Position numbers and translations under genes: made by a program. From Ziziphus jujuba (lineage: Eukaryota; Streptophyta; Magnoliopsida; Rosales; Rhamnaceae): 64,000 bases of DNA. The stretch lies in the NCBI RefSeq assembly GCF_031755915.1, contig NC_083379.1:2328001-2392000 (forward strand), in the 5' to 3' direction. Below are positions 49,601-62,476 of the stretch, in pieces (the stretch's first letter is position 1; each line of letters starts with the position of its first letter). A model generated the notes under the pieces. That model saw only the letters and a list, made by a program, of their open reading frames with translations. It was not told where the DNA came from and did no database searches.

Positions 49601-52600
49601 AAAAAGGGAGGAGTTTTTGGGTTAGTTTTAATGAACTCTCCAACTTCTGATTTAATCTTTCATTGAATATTAGCAGAGAAGAAAGAACAGCGTAGAGAAC
49701 TGGGTATGGGTTGTTGTAATGTAGTTGGATTTCTGCTGTCTCACAGATGTTTCTTTGGGAAGCTTGGCAAGATCTTACTTTGATAATTTTAATGATAGCT
49801 GCAGTGGCATCTTTGGCTTTGGGTATAAAGACGGAGGTGAGTTGGGCAGTGGATAGTGGTTTGATGCTTTACCTGTTTGAGATTGTTCATTAATTATGAT
49901 AACAAGCTCTTGCTAATCTACTTTTGTTGGATTATATTGTTTGCTTGTTGCTTTATTAGGTTATTTGTAAAGATATTTTCTTCTTTTACTAAAGTAATCA
50001 GTTACAATTAGAAGCAAAAAATTGTTATTTGTATGAAGATATGCCTTTTAGTTCAAACTGTGTATGCTGTGAGGGCCTTGATGCATGATGTTTGAGAAGA
50101 GACATCTATACGGCTGAAACTCCTTGTGTCGCTTTTAAAGGATCTTGTTGTGAATACTTATGAAATTCAGGCTTTTGCAGGTCAGCGTAATGTAAAGATT
50201 TGTCTAATGTTGTGATCGGAATTATATATGTGCCATGCTTATCGTAGCATTTTTCAGTATGGATGTCCCTTAAGTTTGTAGGAGTAGGGAAACCTTTAGA
50301 ACTTAGAAAATGTCAATATGCTTTTAGCACATCTGTACTTCTTTACCTTATCACCTTATTATATATGTAGTAATATTTTAATTACATTACATGCAATAAC
50401 AGTCATGAAAATTTGGTTATGAATGGGCATGCACACATTTAGGAATCGTGTTCATATCTAATTTTATGTCTTATTAGAATGTCATTGATACCTGTTTGTG
50501 ATCGAAATTCAAGTTATGTTGCAGCAGTTGCATAGTAGCTCTTTGCATCTATTTTTTAGTAAATTTGTTGTTTTTTCTTTGTGCCTTTCTGCTACTGCGA
50601 ATACTTTAGTAGTCATGCAAAAATTTTGGAATTACTTGAATATGGTTGTTTAGTAATAAAAAAGGGGCATGGAGACAAATGAAGAAACTGTGTTTCTGGA
50701 ATTCAAAAAGTTTTCATTTATCAAGCACTTTTAGGTCTTTGTCCTTTTTAAGTTTGTTGTCCTTGCTCTTAGCTGGTGGATCTCTCTTTTCTTTCTTTTT
50801 TGTTTTTTGATTCTAATTATTGGTTAGCTGTTTGATCTATCAATGACACTTGTTTGTGTTGAATATCTGAGCAATTTATCTCTTACCTATTTTGAGAATT
50901 TGCTCCTTGTACTTTAACTTATAGGGCATAAAGGAGGGATGGTACGATGGTGGGAGCATTGCTTTTGCAGTTATTCTTGTCATTGTTGTTACAGGTATTT
51001 TATGGAAATATCACTTGCACAGTTATTTTAATTTTAATTTCATAATATGCTTTTTCTGTTATGTAGGTACCATAGAATATTGAAAATTCATTTAATTTTT
51101 TTATGTTACTTTTTAACAAAATGCTATGAAATGGATTTTTTGGGGGAAGTTTTCTGTAGATTAGACCATGGTGTGTAATCTAAGTGGATCAATTATTACA
51201 TAGGGCAAATATGTATTTTATATTTTATAATAACATTTTTCTAAGTCAGAGATCATTTTGCATGAAACGTAAGGCAGTTTATGACTCCAGTCTTTACTTG
51301 TGGTTTCTAATTTACAACCTCCCTTTTTTTTTTTTTTTTTGGGTCTCAATTTTCTTCTAATTGTTTACTTCTCTCTTTTTATTGGAGGGCCTGTGTGTTT
51401 TATTGATTTTTTTGTACTTCCCATTTCTATTCTTACCTTTGCAGCCATTAGTGATTACAGACAATCTCTTCAGTTTCAAAATTTAAATGATGAGAAGAGA
51501 AATATACGTTTGGAGGTGTGTTTCTTTGGAACCATATTTGTGGTGTTTTGTTCTCTCGTCATGGGGTTTATTTATTTGCGATGTGTCTACAGGTCATTAG
51601 AGGTGGTAGAACAGTTGAGGTTTCGATTTATGATATTGTTGTGGGTGATGTCATACCCCTTAATATTGGTGATCAGGTATGTGATTTCGTTTTGTGCATT
51701 TTTGCTGTCTATTTTACATTTTGCATGTCAAAGGTGTTATAGGTTGTTTATTTATTTATTTTTGTTCTCACCGATTAGGTTCCTGCTGATGGCATCCTAA
51801 TCTCTGGTCACTCACTTGCAATTGATGAATCCAGCATGACTGGAGAGAGCAAGATTGTGAGCCCCATACCTTATTTTCAATCTTTATGTGATGATACCAT
51901 TATATTCTCTGTACTTAAGGGTATGTATGCAGGTTCACAAGGATTCCAGGGAACCATTTCTTATGTCAGGATGTAAAGTTGCAGATGGTCGAGGCACAAT
52001 GCTGGTAATGTTTTATGTTTTGTTTTATTCATCTTGTTTTTGTTTCTCTATACAGTTTTCTATTTTCCATATGTTTCCTGTATGGTGATTTTGTTTCTAT
52101 TTAGTCTATTCGCAATCCACTATTTTAATATATACATTCAATTTAGTTTCATAAAAATTGGTTTGTTTATGCAATATAATATATTTAGTGTATAATATTT
52201 TGAACTCGGATTGTATTGGAAACATAATGTTGCAACACAAAAAATGGTCATGCCATGAACATTGATGTGGATTCCAATGCTGTTGTAATTGTTATAATCT
52301 GATGACCTACCAAGTTTGAATTTTTAATCAGCATTTGTTGGGTAACTTAGGTCTAAAAGTGCTTTCAGTTGATGTTTTTTCCAATCAAAATTTGAAATTG
52401 TTCTGAACAATAGTATTCATGTAATGATGCGGGAGTATAATGTTGGAGAGGAATTGAGATTATGTAGTTGTAACATACAAAAGATGCTTGTATGTTATGA
52501 TTAAGTTTTTGCATGTCTATAACTTGTCATGGTCTGTCAAGTTAGCATCACTACTAGATATTTTTCTGTGAATTTTTTTAAATTTTGTTGCACTGTTGTC

Positions 52601-55600
52601 TATTGATCTCTCCTGCTTTTCTTGCTGGATTCATGCTTGGGTTGGAACTAATATTCATGGTTTATGTTTTCTTCAGGCAACCAGTGTTGGGATTAATACT
52701 GAGTGGGGATTGCTTATGGCTAGTATATCAGAAGATAATGGCGAAGAAACACCTTTGCAGGTCTGTTGATTTTGTTATTCATAATGGCAGTTTGCATTGC
52801 AATGTGTTACTGATGATGATGTTATAGGTTCGCTTAAATGGGGTTGCAACTTTCATCGGAATTGTTGGGCTTGGAGTAGCTTTCCTTGTCTTAATTGTCC
52901 TTTTGGTTAGGTAAATAGTGTCTAGTGATCTCAATCTTCCCATCTCTGTCGCTCTCCCTTTGTCGGTCTACTAATGTAATTGAAACTTCGATAGATACTT
53001 CACTGGCCATACAAGAGATCCAGATGGAACTAGGCAGTTCGTTGCAGGCCAGACCAAAGTTGGCGATGCGGTAGATGGAGCCATTAAAATCGTTACTGTT
53101 GCTGTATGTCTACTTTTATCAAATGTTTGTTTATGTATTATGTGTATACATGCGTATGTGATATCTCTGTTACTATTCCTGATATTTGTAAATTTCAGGT
53201 TACCATAGTAGTAGTTGCAGTGCCTGAAGGGCTCCCATTGGCTGTTACCTTAACGTAAGCCAGCCTAATGTTTTTTGTAAATTTTTCTCTCTTTTTTTTT
53301 TTTTTCTTTTCGTTTCCATCTGCAGCTGTTCTCAGAAAATAGTTTGTGTAACGTTCACTGCAGCTCAGGAAACATTTTTAGATATTATTTTGGTCATGTG
53401 AACTATGTCTAAATTAGAAAATTAACTGCTTAGCGACAACTATTATTTTTATACTTGACATAATCCTTTTTGTTTGCAAACTTCCACATCTTACAATTGT
53501 GAGCTTTGTTGAATATCAGAGATCAATCAAGCATTTGCTTAAGTTCGTCTAATTTGTTTTAATATTTCTTGATTATTCTAATTCTTTTCTCCTACTTTGT
53601 TTCTTGTCTTGACTATGATACAGCCTTGCCTACTCGATGAGAAAAATGATGGTAGATAGGGCATTGGTATGTTGTTTTATTTTAATGAAATGAATTTTTC
53701 TATTTAAATATAAAAAGAGCTTGGTATGTGATGAATGTTTCTGCTCATGGCTTTGTTAGATCTTGAAGATGGTATGCCTTTTAAGGCCCAAATATTTATT
53801 TTATGTACTTAATGGAAGTCAAACTGCAGGTGCGGAGGCTTTCTGCTTGTGAGACAATGGGTTCTGCTACCACCATTTGCAGTGATAAGACTGGAACCTT
53901 AACTTTAAATCAGGCATGTTATTCTACATTTTTCTAAAAGAGGGAAAAAAAGAAGGAAAATTATTGATAATCTAAACATGGCACTGACATTAATATATGT
54001 TTTCATGTAATGCATTATCTTGCTGCTACTTCGGCTTGAGAAGTGAAGGGCTGCAGCAAGGGCAATATCTTTTTTTTTCCTGATCTTATAAACAATTTCT
54101 CTCTCTCTCTCTTCTCAAATGGTATTTTTCTTTGGTTAATTGTAGATGAATGTTGTTGAGGCCTATGCCGGTGGGGAAAAACTTGAACCTGCTGACAACA
54201 AGTCGCAGTTGTCTCCAAAACTAGCTTCTCTAGTGAAAGAAGGCATTGCACAAAACTCAAATGGCGGTGTTTTTATTCCTGAGGTTTGCTGACATAACCT
54301 TTGTTGCATAAGAAGTTTGCGAGTAGTTGAAATATGCATGGTTTAACCATGCATGGTTGTGATAAACTGCTTCTGCTTGTCATTTGTAGGGCAATGGTGA
54401 AGTGGAGGTTTCTGGATCACCTACGGAAAAGGCTATTCTTATCTGGGGAATCAAGGTTCGTCCTTTTAAGTTCATCTTGTTATCTCTTATTGGTGATGTA
54501 ATTTCTTCCAAGTTAGTGTTTGTCACTGATATATTGTTTGCAGCTGGGAATGAATTATGAAGCTGTCAGAACAGAATCTTCAATCCTTCATGTGTTTCCT
54601 TTTAGCTCAGAGAAGAAACGAGGTGGTGTTGCAGTAAAACTGGTAATTACTTGTATTTATCAGTGTCCATATTTATATGGTTCATTATTTTAATTCAGAG
54701 GACCTTTTATATTTAAGGTTTTATGCACATCTTTAGGATGATATTTCTTTCAATTTGGGGTGACAAACATTTTTTATTTACAGTAATAAGGTTCTTTTCA
54801 TCGCTAAACAAGGGGTTTTAAGTAATCCCATCCATCATCTTATAGCAGATGCTTTTTGTCGTTGACTTGCTTTTCATACTTTATACAGTTACGTTGCCTT
54901 CTTTTATTTATTTATAGAGAATAGACGTGCAGAATGAACTATTTATAGATAATAGACCCAAACAAACACTGGCTAACAGACTCGAAATAGTAAGGATGGA
55001 AGTTTTGGTTATCCTATTGTTTTTATTACTAAATGGAAAAATATTAATACCATAATGGCTTTTCGGAATTACATGTACATTGATGTTGCACAAAATTAAA
55101 TTAAAGTAAACCAAATATTGTTTTACTGACTTGAATTCATCTGGTAAGCACTATATGTTTTTCAGTTTAACTTTGCATGGCCAATGCATAAATGGGTTAT
55201 TTCATTGTGGAAAACTTTTCCTTTTATCATTTTTCTTAATTTGATTATTTCTATGTGCTCTAAAATTGTGTAACATCTTTACTTTGTCTTGGATGGAGTT
55301 GATGGTATTAATTTGTTATCAAGATGTAATGTTTTATGGTGTGTTATTATTGGCAATTTGATCAGCGTAATGCATTTGAATAGCAATTTGATCTGACCTC
55401 GAACATCTCTGATATTACCATGTTTACGATCTGAAATATAATATGCTCTTAGATAAGTCATATGATGCTACTAATTGGAATCTCTTGTTCTTGTACCTTG
55501 GTCAATATACACCAGTGTATGTTGAATGTTCATTTCTTTAATTGAAAGCTTGTCAGTGTCACAGTGAGACTCCAGAGAGTGCATATTTGGATAAGAAAAT

Positions 55601-58600
55601 TATGAGTTCTTGATGAGTGGATGATTGAATTTGGATGATACAATACAAATCCATTCAACCACTTCTGTCTTAAACTTCCATGGCTTTGCTCTCTCTCTCT
55701 CTCTAAATCATTGACTATAAGCTCCTTACTATTGTTTGGTTTCTATGTTGCTTTATATACAGCCTGACTCCCAAGTTCACATCCACTGGAAAGGAGCTGC
55801 TGAAATAGTTTTAGCCTTATGTACTAGATTCATCGATGCTAATGATGATGTCAAAGCCATGGATCAAGAGAAGGTTGCAGAAAATAACTTGTATTAATGT
55901 TTCATTTTTTTGATAATTGGTTATTAAATAGTTTTGATTCTTTAAGATTGTTTTCTTTTCTGTATCTGTTTATCTGTTCTATCTTTTGAACTTCTTTTCT
56001 TCTATGTATGAGTGATTACTCTAGTACAAAAATTATTAAATCTTTAATAACTCCTTTTCATTTCAATGGTAAAATCATAAGTTAGAAAATTAATTTGTTT
56101 CATTAGATAATTAGATGGGTAGGAAACGTGTTTTTGTTTTAAGTTATTTTTGCAATTACACAATTTATGCTGGTTCTCACTCGCTATTACATATTCTTTA
56201 ATGTATTGGTTTGCAGGTAACATTTTTCAAGAAAGCTATTGATGACATGGCTGCTAGCAGTCTGCGCTGCGTTGCTATTGCATATAGGTCGTATGAACTG
56301 GACAAGGTTCCAACTGATGAAGCACAGCTATCTGTGTGGGCATTACCTGAGGATGAACTTGTTTTACTTGCTATTGTTGGTATAAAGGTATATCTCCAAG
56401 AAAGCAAGAGACGGCTATGTGATCTAAATAATGCAAATACTGGCAGACTAAATTAAAAATTAAATGCTTGTCGGACTTTCAAGCTTGGTTGCCAAGGTTT
56501 AAGAATTTTTGAATGGTTTTGGCTTTGTCAGATTCTCTGTTTTTTTATTTTTATTTTTTTATTTTTCTACAATTTCTTTAGTATGGCTGATAAATATATT
56601 TAATGTTTTATTAACTTCCCAATATTGGTTTCCAATCTTGTTCAGATAAACAGCATTTGATTATTTGTCGCAGACATTTTTACTGTTATTTAAAATCTTA
56701 TATGGGATAAAGGACTAATGGCCATGTCAGAAGGGTATTTTTTTAATTGATGAATATTTTTGTCCTTTTGATAATGGAAGTTGATTGCAGGAGCAAAATG
56801 TTGAAATTTATCATATCTTGAGGTTTTATTTATTACCTATATATATAAAAAAAATTACAATTTGGTTTGATATTTTGTTTGGTTTATCTCTTTTGGTTGT
56901 ATTTGAGGATTTCTCCTCCTCTTTTGTAGTGCCCTCTATAAAGTGATCTTTACTATTAGAAAAATTAAATCGGAAAATGAATTTTTGCTTAAAGATAAAC
57001 TTTGACTGGTGAGAATATCATGTAATGTTGCATTCTTGTAATATTGCTGTAATTTGGCTATAATTGTTAACTTATTTATTAGAGAAAGGGGTCAATGAAT
57101 AACTTATATTTCAGAGATTTTGCTGCTATAATTGAATGTTTTGATTGGATTATACTGCAAAGTATAAATGGTTATTCTGTAATTGATCCAAGTTTACATG
57201 AAGTAAGATTGCTTGTCTTATGGTAGTAAGCAAGGTTGCTTGTCTTATTGTAGTCTTTCTCTCCTTTTAGAATGTAACAACTCTCTACTTTTTGTCTCTA
57301 TTCCAATGTCCTGAGTGTTACCTCTTGATATTAGTCCCTGCACCTCAAACACAGACAATGATTTTGCTTTTGAGATTTGATTTAGTATATGTGAAAAAAG
57401 CATGCTATGTTTAATTTTAGTTTTTGAGCCTCTTATTATCCCCAAGCATATTTATGCTGTTAAATTTGTGTTTGCCTTTTTTATCTTATATGGACATTGC
57501 AATGCAGGATCCTTGTCGGCCAGGGGTACGTGATGCAGTGCGACTATGCCAAAATGCGGGTGTTAAGGTACTGATATATAATAATATGTTAGTTGCTTAT
57601 GATGGGGAAACCCAGTAAATGCTAATTTACACCTAAAAGGCTGTAGTGCTGGGTGGTGGATGCTGCATGTTCAACATTTATTTTCTGTTTGATATTCGTT
57701 GTACCGTGTTTCTCTGCATGTATTTATTATACAAAGAAAAATTATAGTTGAGCAATCTATTTGCATATTTCTCTTTTGACTGCAATAAACGTCCTCTGTT
57801 TATTTGCTGTAGTGCTGAGTGGCTGCATGTTAAATATATATATTTTCTTTTTTTTAGAGTAGAAACAAATGAAATGTTGGGGATTAGCTGCTTGTGTGTG
57901 GCTACTTGGTTAATTATGCATTTGCAAGTTGATAGAATTAATTTGACTGTGTTGAATGTGCCATACTGTTGTTTTTATAGTTAATAGGACTAATTAAAAT
58001 TAGTTTGAGAAAGTTGGGTAGCTCAGAGAAGTGGTTGTAAATGTTAATTTAATAGAATGGTGGTTTTTGTTTTTGTTTTTGTTATAGAATGGTGGTTTTT
58101 GTTTTTGTTTTTGGAGGGCTTAAAAAGGTAGTTCTTTGGAATTGTCTATGGTAGCTTTATTTTTTTTATCTTCATGATTGGAAATAGATGCTAGGGTTTT
58201 TGAAGATAACTGTCAAGTTGTGAGGATATTATGGGATTAATCTAGTTTTGGCATCTTAAGGGACATTTTCTTCAATATCCCAATATCTTTGATCTTGCTA
58301 AATCAGAAGGATGTGATTCAGTTAATCTTTTTATTTTCTTTGTGCCTTTTTCATTTTCTTTAATTTTTTGTACTGGGTTACTTTTTCTTATTAAATTACA
58401 GTTTTATTAAAGTAAGAAGTGAAAAAGAAATTATTTAAACGTATTGGTTTATCTTATCACAAATTTAACATCTGTTTTGTTCTTTATGTTATTTTCAACA
58501 AATGAATTATTGCATGCTATCTATAATGATTATAGAAATTCAGACGGGTTGTAGAGCATAAGGTTGTTTTATTCTTTCCATTTAAAACTTAAAACTGGTA

Positions 58601-61600
58601 ATTGAAATGCTAATAGTGTGATTAATTTTTCTGGCACACATAGGTACGAATGGTTACAGGTGACAATCTTCAAACTGCCAAAGCTATTGCTTTGGAATGT
58701 GGCATACTTGCTTCAGCTGCGGAAGCCAAAGAGCCAAATCTTATTGAAGGCAAAGCTTTTCGTGATCTTTCTGATGTTGCAAGAGAAGAAATGGCTGAGA
58801 AAATTTCGGTATGATTTGGTTTCTGCATGTCACCGTTCACATTTATTATTGTTGCTGTGCACCTACAATGATTAATCTGTACTGGTCACTTGAAGTAGTA
58901 TTATTTCCTTCTTCATTATATAGGTAATGGGACGGTCTTCTCCCAGTGACAAGCTTCTACTTGTACAAGCATTGAGAAAAAAGGGACACGTTGTTGCGGT
59001 GACCGGTGATGGTACAAATGATGCTCCTGCACTACATGAGGTAAAATAGCTTCTGCTCTTGGCTCTTCTCTTCTATATCTGTTACTTTCTTTTTTATTTT
59101 TTTATTTTTATACTTTATCTAGTTCTTGTAATTGTTTCCACCATTACCTTGAGTTCCTTTATTGTCATTACTACTATAATATGATTTAATGGCCATTTTC
59201 CTTGTGAAACTCTTCTACGTCCACTAGGTAAATTCTACTATGTGTTTATGCATGTTTATATGTCTTGAATCGCACGTCTATTTCCATGATGCCATCTTGT
59301 CAGCATTTTGAGAGGGTTAAAAATAAAATAGTTTCGTTGTTAAATGTACTTTTTTATAGATAGCAATTATGTCATTGTCTGCCTTTCATTTTAATTATTT
59401 GTGGCTTTGGAATGATTGATTATGTACTCTATTGGTTATTTCGGACTAAGGATAACAGATTGGGTAATGCAAACCATAAAATCCCTCCATTCTATATTAT
59501 CTTTCTTTCCTATAAATTTTTCAGAGCTATTTATGCAAAAGAAAAAAAAAAAAATGAATAATATTATTTTCACAACTATGAAGGCAATTGTTGTCTATAT
59601 ATCTTTACCTTATTACTGTTTAGTGCTTTAGAATTTGTGTGTACCTGAAGAAAGGGGAATTTCTGGAAAGCTTAATGGGCATAGTGAAATGTGAATTGTC
59701 AATAAATAAACTTTGTTTTCTTTGAAGCTATGAAATTGTCAAGTAGGAGTTCCAATATGAGATGAAGTGTATTTCTTTTTTCTTCTTTTGCAATCTCTGG
59801 ATTTATAACTTCTAATTATATTGATGATTACTCTTGATTTTATGTTATTATTTCTTTGTCTATCTTACTTTGGAGCTTAGGCGGACATTGGTCTTGCAAT
59901 GGGTATTCAAGGAACCGAGGTTGCAAAAGAGAGCTCAGATATAATTATCTTGGATGATAATTTTGCTTCGGTTGTAAAGGTTAGTCCTTCTGTATATTAA
60001 AACCCTCCTCTTTTATTTGTTTTCCTTTACTGTATGCATAAGCTTGAAGATGAAAAAATAATTTAGGAGAGAACCAAAAATGAACTTTTCATGAAAAAAG
60101 ATTGTGAATTTAACTTGTTAATTTTTCACACTGGTGGTAAGGGAATGAGTGTGACGGTATTTGGCTGTAGGTATATATGATCAGAAATGAGGTTGATATA
60201 TGTAGTCTGTTTTAAGAACTGTGAGTGGATAGATTTTGGTATATTGCCAGTGGATGGTTGATAAAAACAAAATTGATTTTTAACTGTTTAGCTCTTTCTT
60301 TAATTTTTGTCTGTCTGCCTTTGCCTGATTCGTGATGTTTGGACCATAAGAGCATACACTGGTATAAAATTCCAAATTAGGACGATAGTACAGATATAGG
60401 TGCTTGCAAGAAATATTGACATTATCATATGGTCTCTGAACTGATGCTCTTCATGTTTTTTAATTCTTCCTTGCTTTTCTTAAAGATTGTTGTGAGCTGG
60501 ACTTTGATGAATTGGTATATATAGTTTCGAGAAGCTGAATTTTCTTGTTTTGGGAATTGTCAACTGGATGTAGGTTGTTAGATGGGGGCGATCCGTCTAT
60601 GCAAATATTCAGAAATTCATCCAGTTTCAGCTTACTGTTAATGTTGCAGCACTTATTATAAATGTTGTTGCTGCTGTCTCCTCTGGTGATGTACCACTAA
60701 ATGCCGTGCAGGTTTGTGCTGTACTGTGCTCTGTGTGTGTGTGTGTGTGTGTGTGTCTGTGTGTGTGTGTGTGTGTGCAGTGCCCTTGTAGATTTCTATT
60801 TATGTTGTTGCTTTTGCAGCTTCTCTGGGTTAACCTTATCATGGATACTCTTGGAGCATTAGCATTGGCTACTGAACCTCCAACTGATCATCTGATGCAC
60901 AGAACTCCAGTTGGTCGAAGGTGAGGCTTATACTATGATGTTGGCTGCAGTTTTTCTCCTAATCTGGGACATTAACCTCAACATGTTATTTAATGGAAAT
61001 TTTTATCTTGAAAACTGTAGCTTGTTCTATCTATAACATTTATGTTTAGTTCACTTTCTGATTTTTTTGTCTTTTATTTGAGTTCACTTATCAAAAACAT
61101 CATGTTTGGCTTCCATATTTGCTTCTTTTCTTTTCATGTAAAATGTGTTTTTGATATCTCTATGCTTACCAGTGAACCTCTTATCACAAATATCATGTGG
61201 AGGAATTTGCTGCTCCAGGTAAACTTGATTTCTTATTTAAGTAGTCTCAATCTGTTTCAGTTGTCTTTTATATTGATCCACATTATTATTTGGCTGCTAT
61301 TTCAGGCTCTCTACCAAGTTAGTGTTCTGCTTGTCCTGAATTTTAAGGGGAAGAGTTTACTGAATTTGAAACACGATAATAGCAACCATGCTACCAAAGT
61401 GAAGAATACCCTGATATTCAATGCATTTGTCCTTTGTCAAGTAAGTCTTTAGCTCAAGTACAATTGATAGTTGATTAAACCAATATCTGTTTTACTGGTT
61501 GTGGGGTAACATAGTTGTTTTTTATACTTTCTGTTAATTTTGTTCGATATGTTTTAAGTTCGTCAAGAAACAAATGCCTGGTAGTTCTGAGGCTTAAATA

Positions 61601-62476
61601 GAAATTGTATGCAATACATTTGTAATTGTTGGTAAATGGAAAAAAAAAAAAAAATGACAGTAAAGGAGGTTTTACGAGCCAACTCGTACAAATTAAATCT
61701 TCTTGCCTAAGAAACCTCAATTCTCACAGTGCTTCCCCACAACAATTTTGACTATCAAACACAAAAGCATGGTCTCTATATCTAACTTTACTATTCCGTA
61801 GAAATTTTTTCATGTCAAGTAGCCATTAATCGTAAATGGGGTCTTTTCCTTTTTGGATGAGAATGCATTATTTCAAGACTGTTTTTGGTTGGTCTTTCCT
61901 TCGCCATTAGGCATGACAGCTTTATCTATTTAATTTTGCAGATATTTAATGAGTTTAATGCTCGGAAACCAGATGAGTACAATATATTCAAAGGAATTAC
62001 TAAAAACTATCTTTTTATGGGAATAGTCGCAATAACTCTCGTACTGCAGGTGAGACAAATGACAATTAATTTATTTTTGGTTGCTTACAGTTTATTGCAC
62101 TTGCTTACATTTTTCGTGTTTGCTAGATCATTATAATCGAGTTTCTTGGGAAGTTTACTTCGACTGTCAAGCTGAACTGGAAGCAGTGGCTGATTGCTGC
62201 CATTATTGGTGTTATCAGGTCTGGTGTTATAAAAATCAAGTCATTGAAATAGCTCGTAGCATAGTTGCAATGATGTACTATTGCATCTTCCGCAACTTAA
62301 TCCATTTATCTGGGCATCTATCTTCTATTTTAACTTTCCATTTCAGTAACTTGGACATCTCTTTCTCTCTCAGTTGGCCTCTTGCTGTTGTTGGGAAACT
62401 GATACCCGTTCCAAAAACTCCTGTAAGCATGTACCTTCGTGACTGCGTGGACTTCATTCGTTGTCGCAGAACATAA
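46677..62476 (+). CDS. ACA10: plasma-membrane autoinhibited Ca2+-ATPase (P2B type, ACA8/ACA10 group)
   Basis: Pumps Ca2+ out of the cytosol; calmodulin binding relieves N-terminal autoinhibition. Coding exons: 46677-46817, 48634-48750, 48833-48872, 49281-49390, 49489-49620, 49747-49836, 50925-50994, 51445-51515, 51593-51676, 51779-51856, 51933-52004, 52677-52760, 52828-52910, 52995-53103, 53199-53254, 53624-53666, 53830-53913, 54146-54283, 54390-54455, 54544-54642, 55763-55873, 56217-56387, 57508-57567, 58644-58808, 58924-59040, 59881-59979, 60574-60711, 60820-60920, 61173-61218, 61306-61440, 61942-62049, 62127-62218, 62374-62476. Together 1070 aa, the family length. Calmodulin site [19 protein letters not shown] (45-63); TGES 306-309; PEGLP 436-440 in the ion-binding membrane helix; phosphorylated Asp479 in DKTGT; ATP-binding KGA 599-601; TGDGTND 785-791. 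No disabling change was found. [14 protein letters not shown] and [14 protein letters not shown] suggest ACA10 more than ACA8 or ACA9, but the exact orthologue is uncertain. Confidence 0.95.
47220..48420 (-). mobile_element. LINE-type retrotransposon remnant in intron 1 (antisense)
   Basis: Minus-strand reading shows a zf-RVT-like region ([20 protein letters not shown], then [14 protein letters not shown] and HLF spacing; about 48210-48020). Downstream, in a shifted frame, is an RNase H-like domain ([44 protein letters not shown]; about 47740-47440). This order matches the C-terminal end of plant L1-type polymerases. Frames are broken and no reverse transcriptase core remains, so it is a 5'-truncated, decayed copy. 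It lies wholly within intron 1 of the Ca2+-ATPase gene. I could not find a clear poly-A tail or target duplication. Confidence 0.7.
49391..49488 (+). other. GC-AG intron 4 of the Ca2+-ATPase gene
   Basis: Exon 4 ends ...CAATATGGGGGG and the next bases are GCAAGT; the following exon opens after ...TACACCAG with GTTAAAGGG. Only a GC donor here preserves the conserved QQYGG-VKG reading, and GCAAGT is the usual strong GC-donor context. Confidence 0.75.
53914..54145 (+). other. GC-AG intron 17 of the Ca2+-ATPase gene
   Basis: Exon 17 encodes the [10 protein letters not shown] motif and ends in CAG, followed by GCATGT. The next exon begins after TTGTAG with ATGAATGTTGTTGAG. No GT donor nearby keeps the conserved LTLNQ-M junction. 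Confidence 0.75.
58053..58113. repeat. 29-base direct repeat in intron 23
   Basis: TAGAATGGTGGTTTTTG followed by TTTTTG units occurs at 58053-58081 and 58085-58113, within intron 23 of the Ca2+-ATPase gene. Confidence 0.85.
60732..60777. repeat. (GT)n microsatellite in intron 27
   Basis: About 22 GT units with one C interruption, lying just after the donor of intron 27 of the Ca2+-ATPase gene. GT-rich reading frames on either strand here are artefacts. Confidence 0.95.

Noticed and set aside
60627..60924. open frames with Thr-His or Cys-Val repeats
   Set aside because: They are translations of the (GT)n microsatellite in intron 27 of the Ca2+-ATPase gene.
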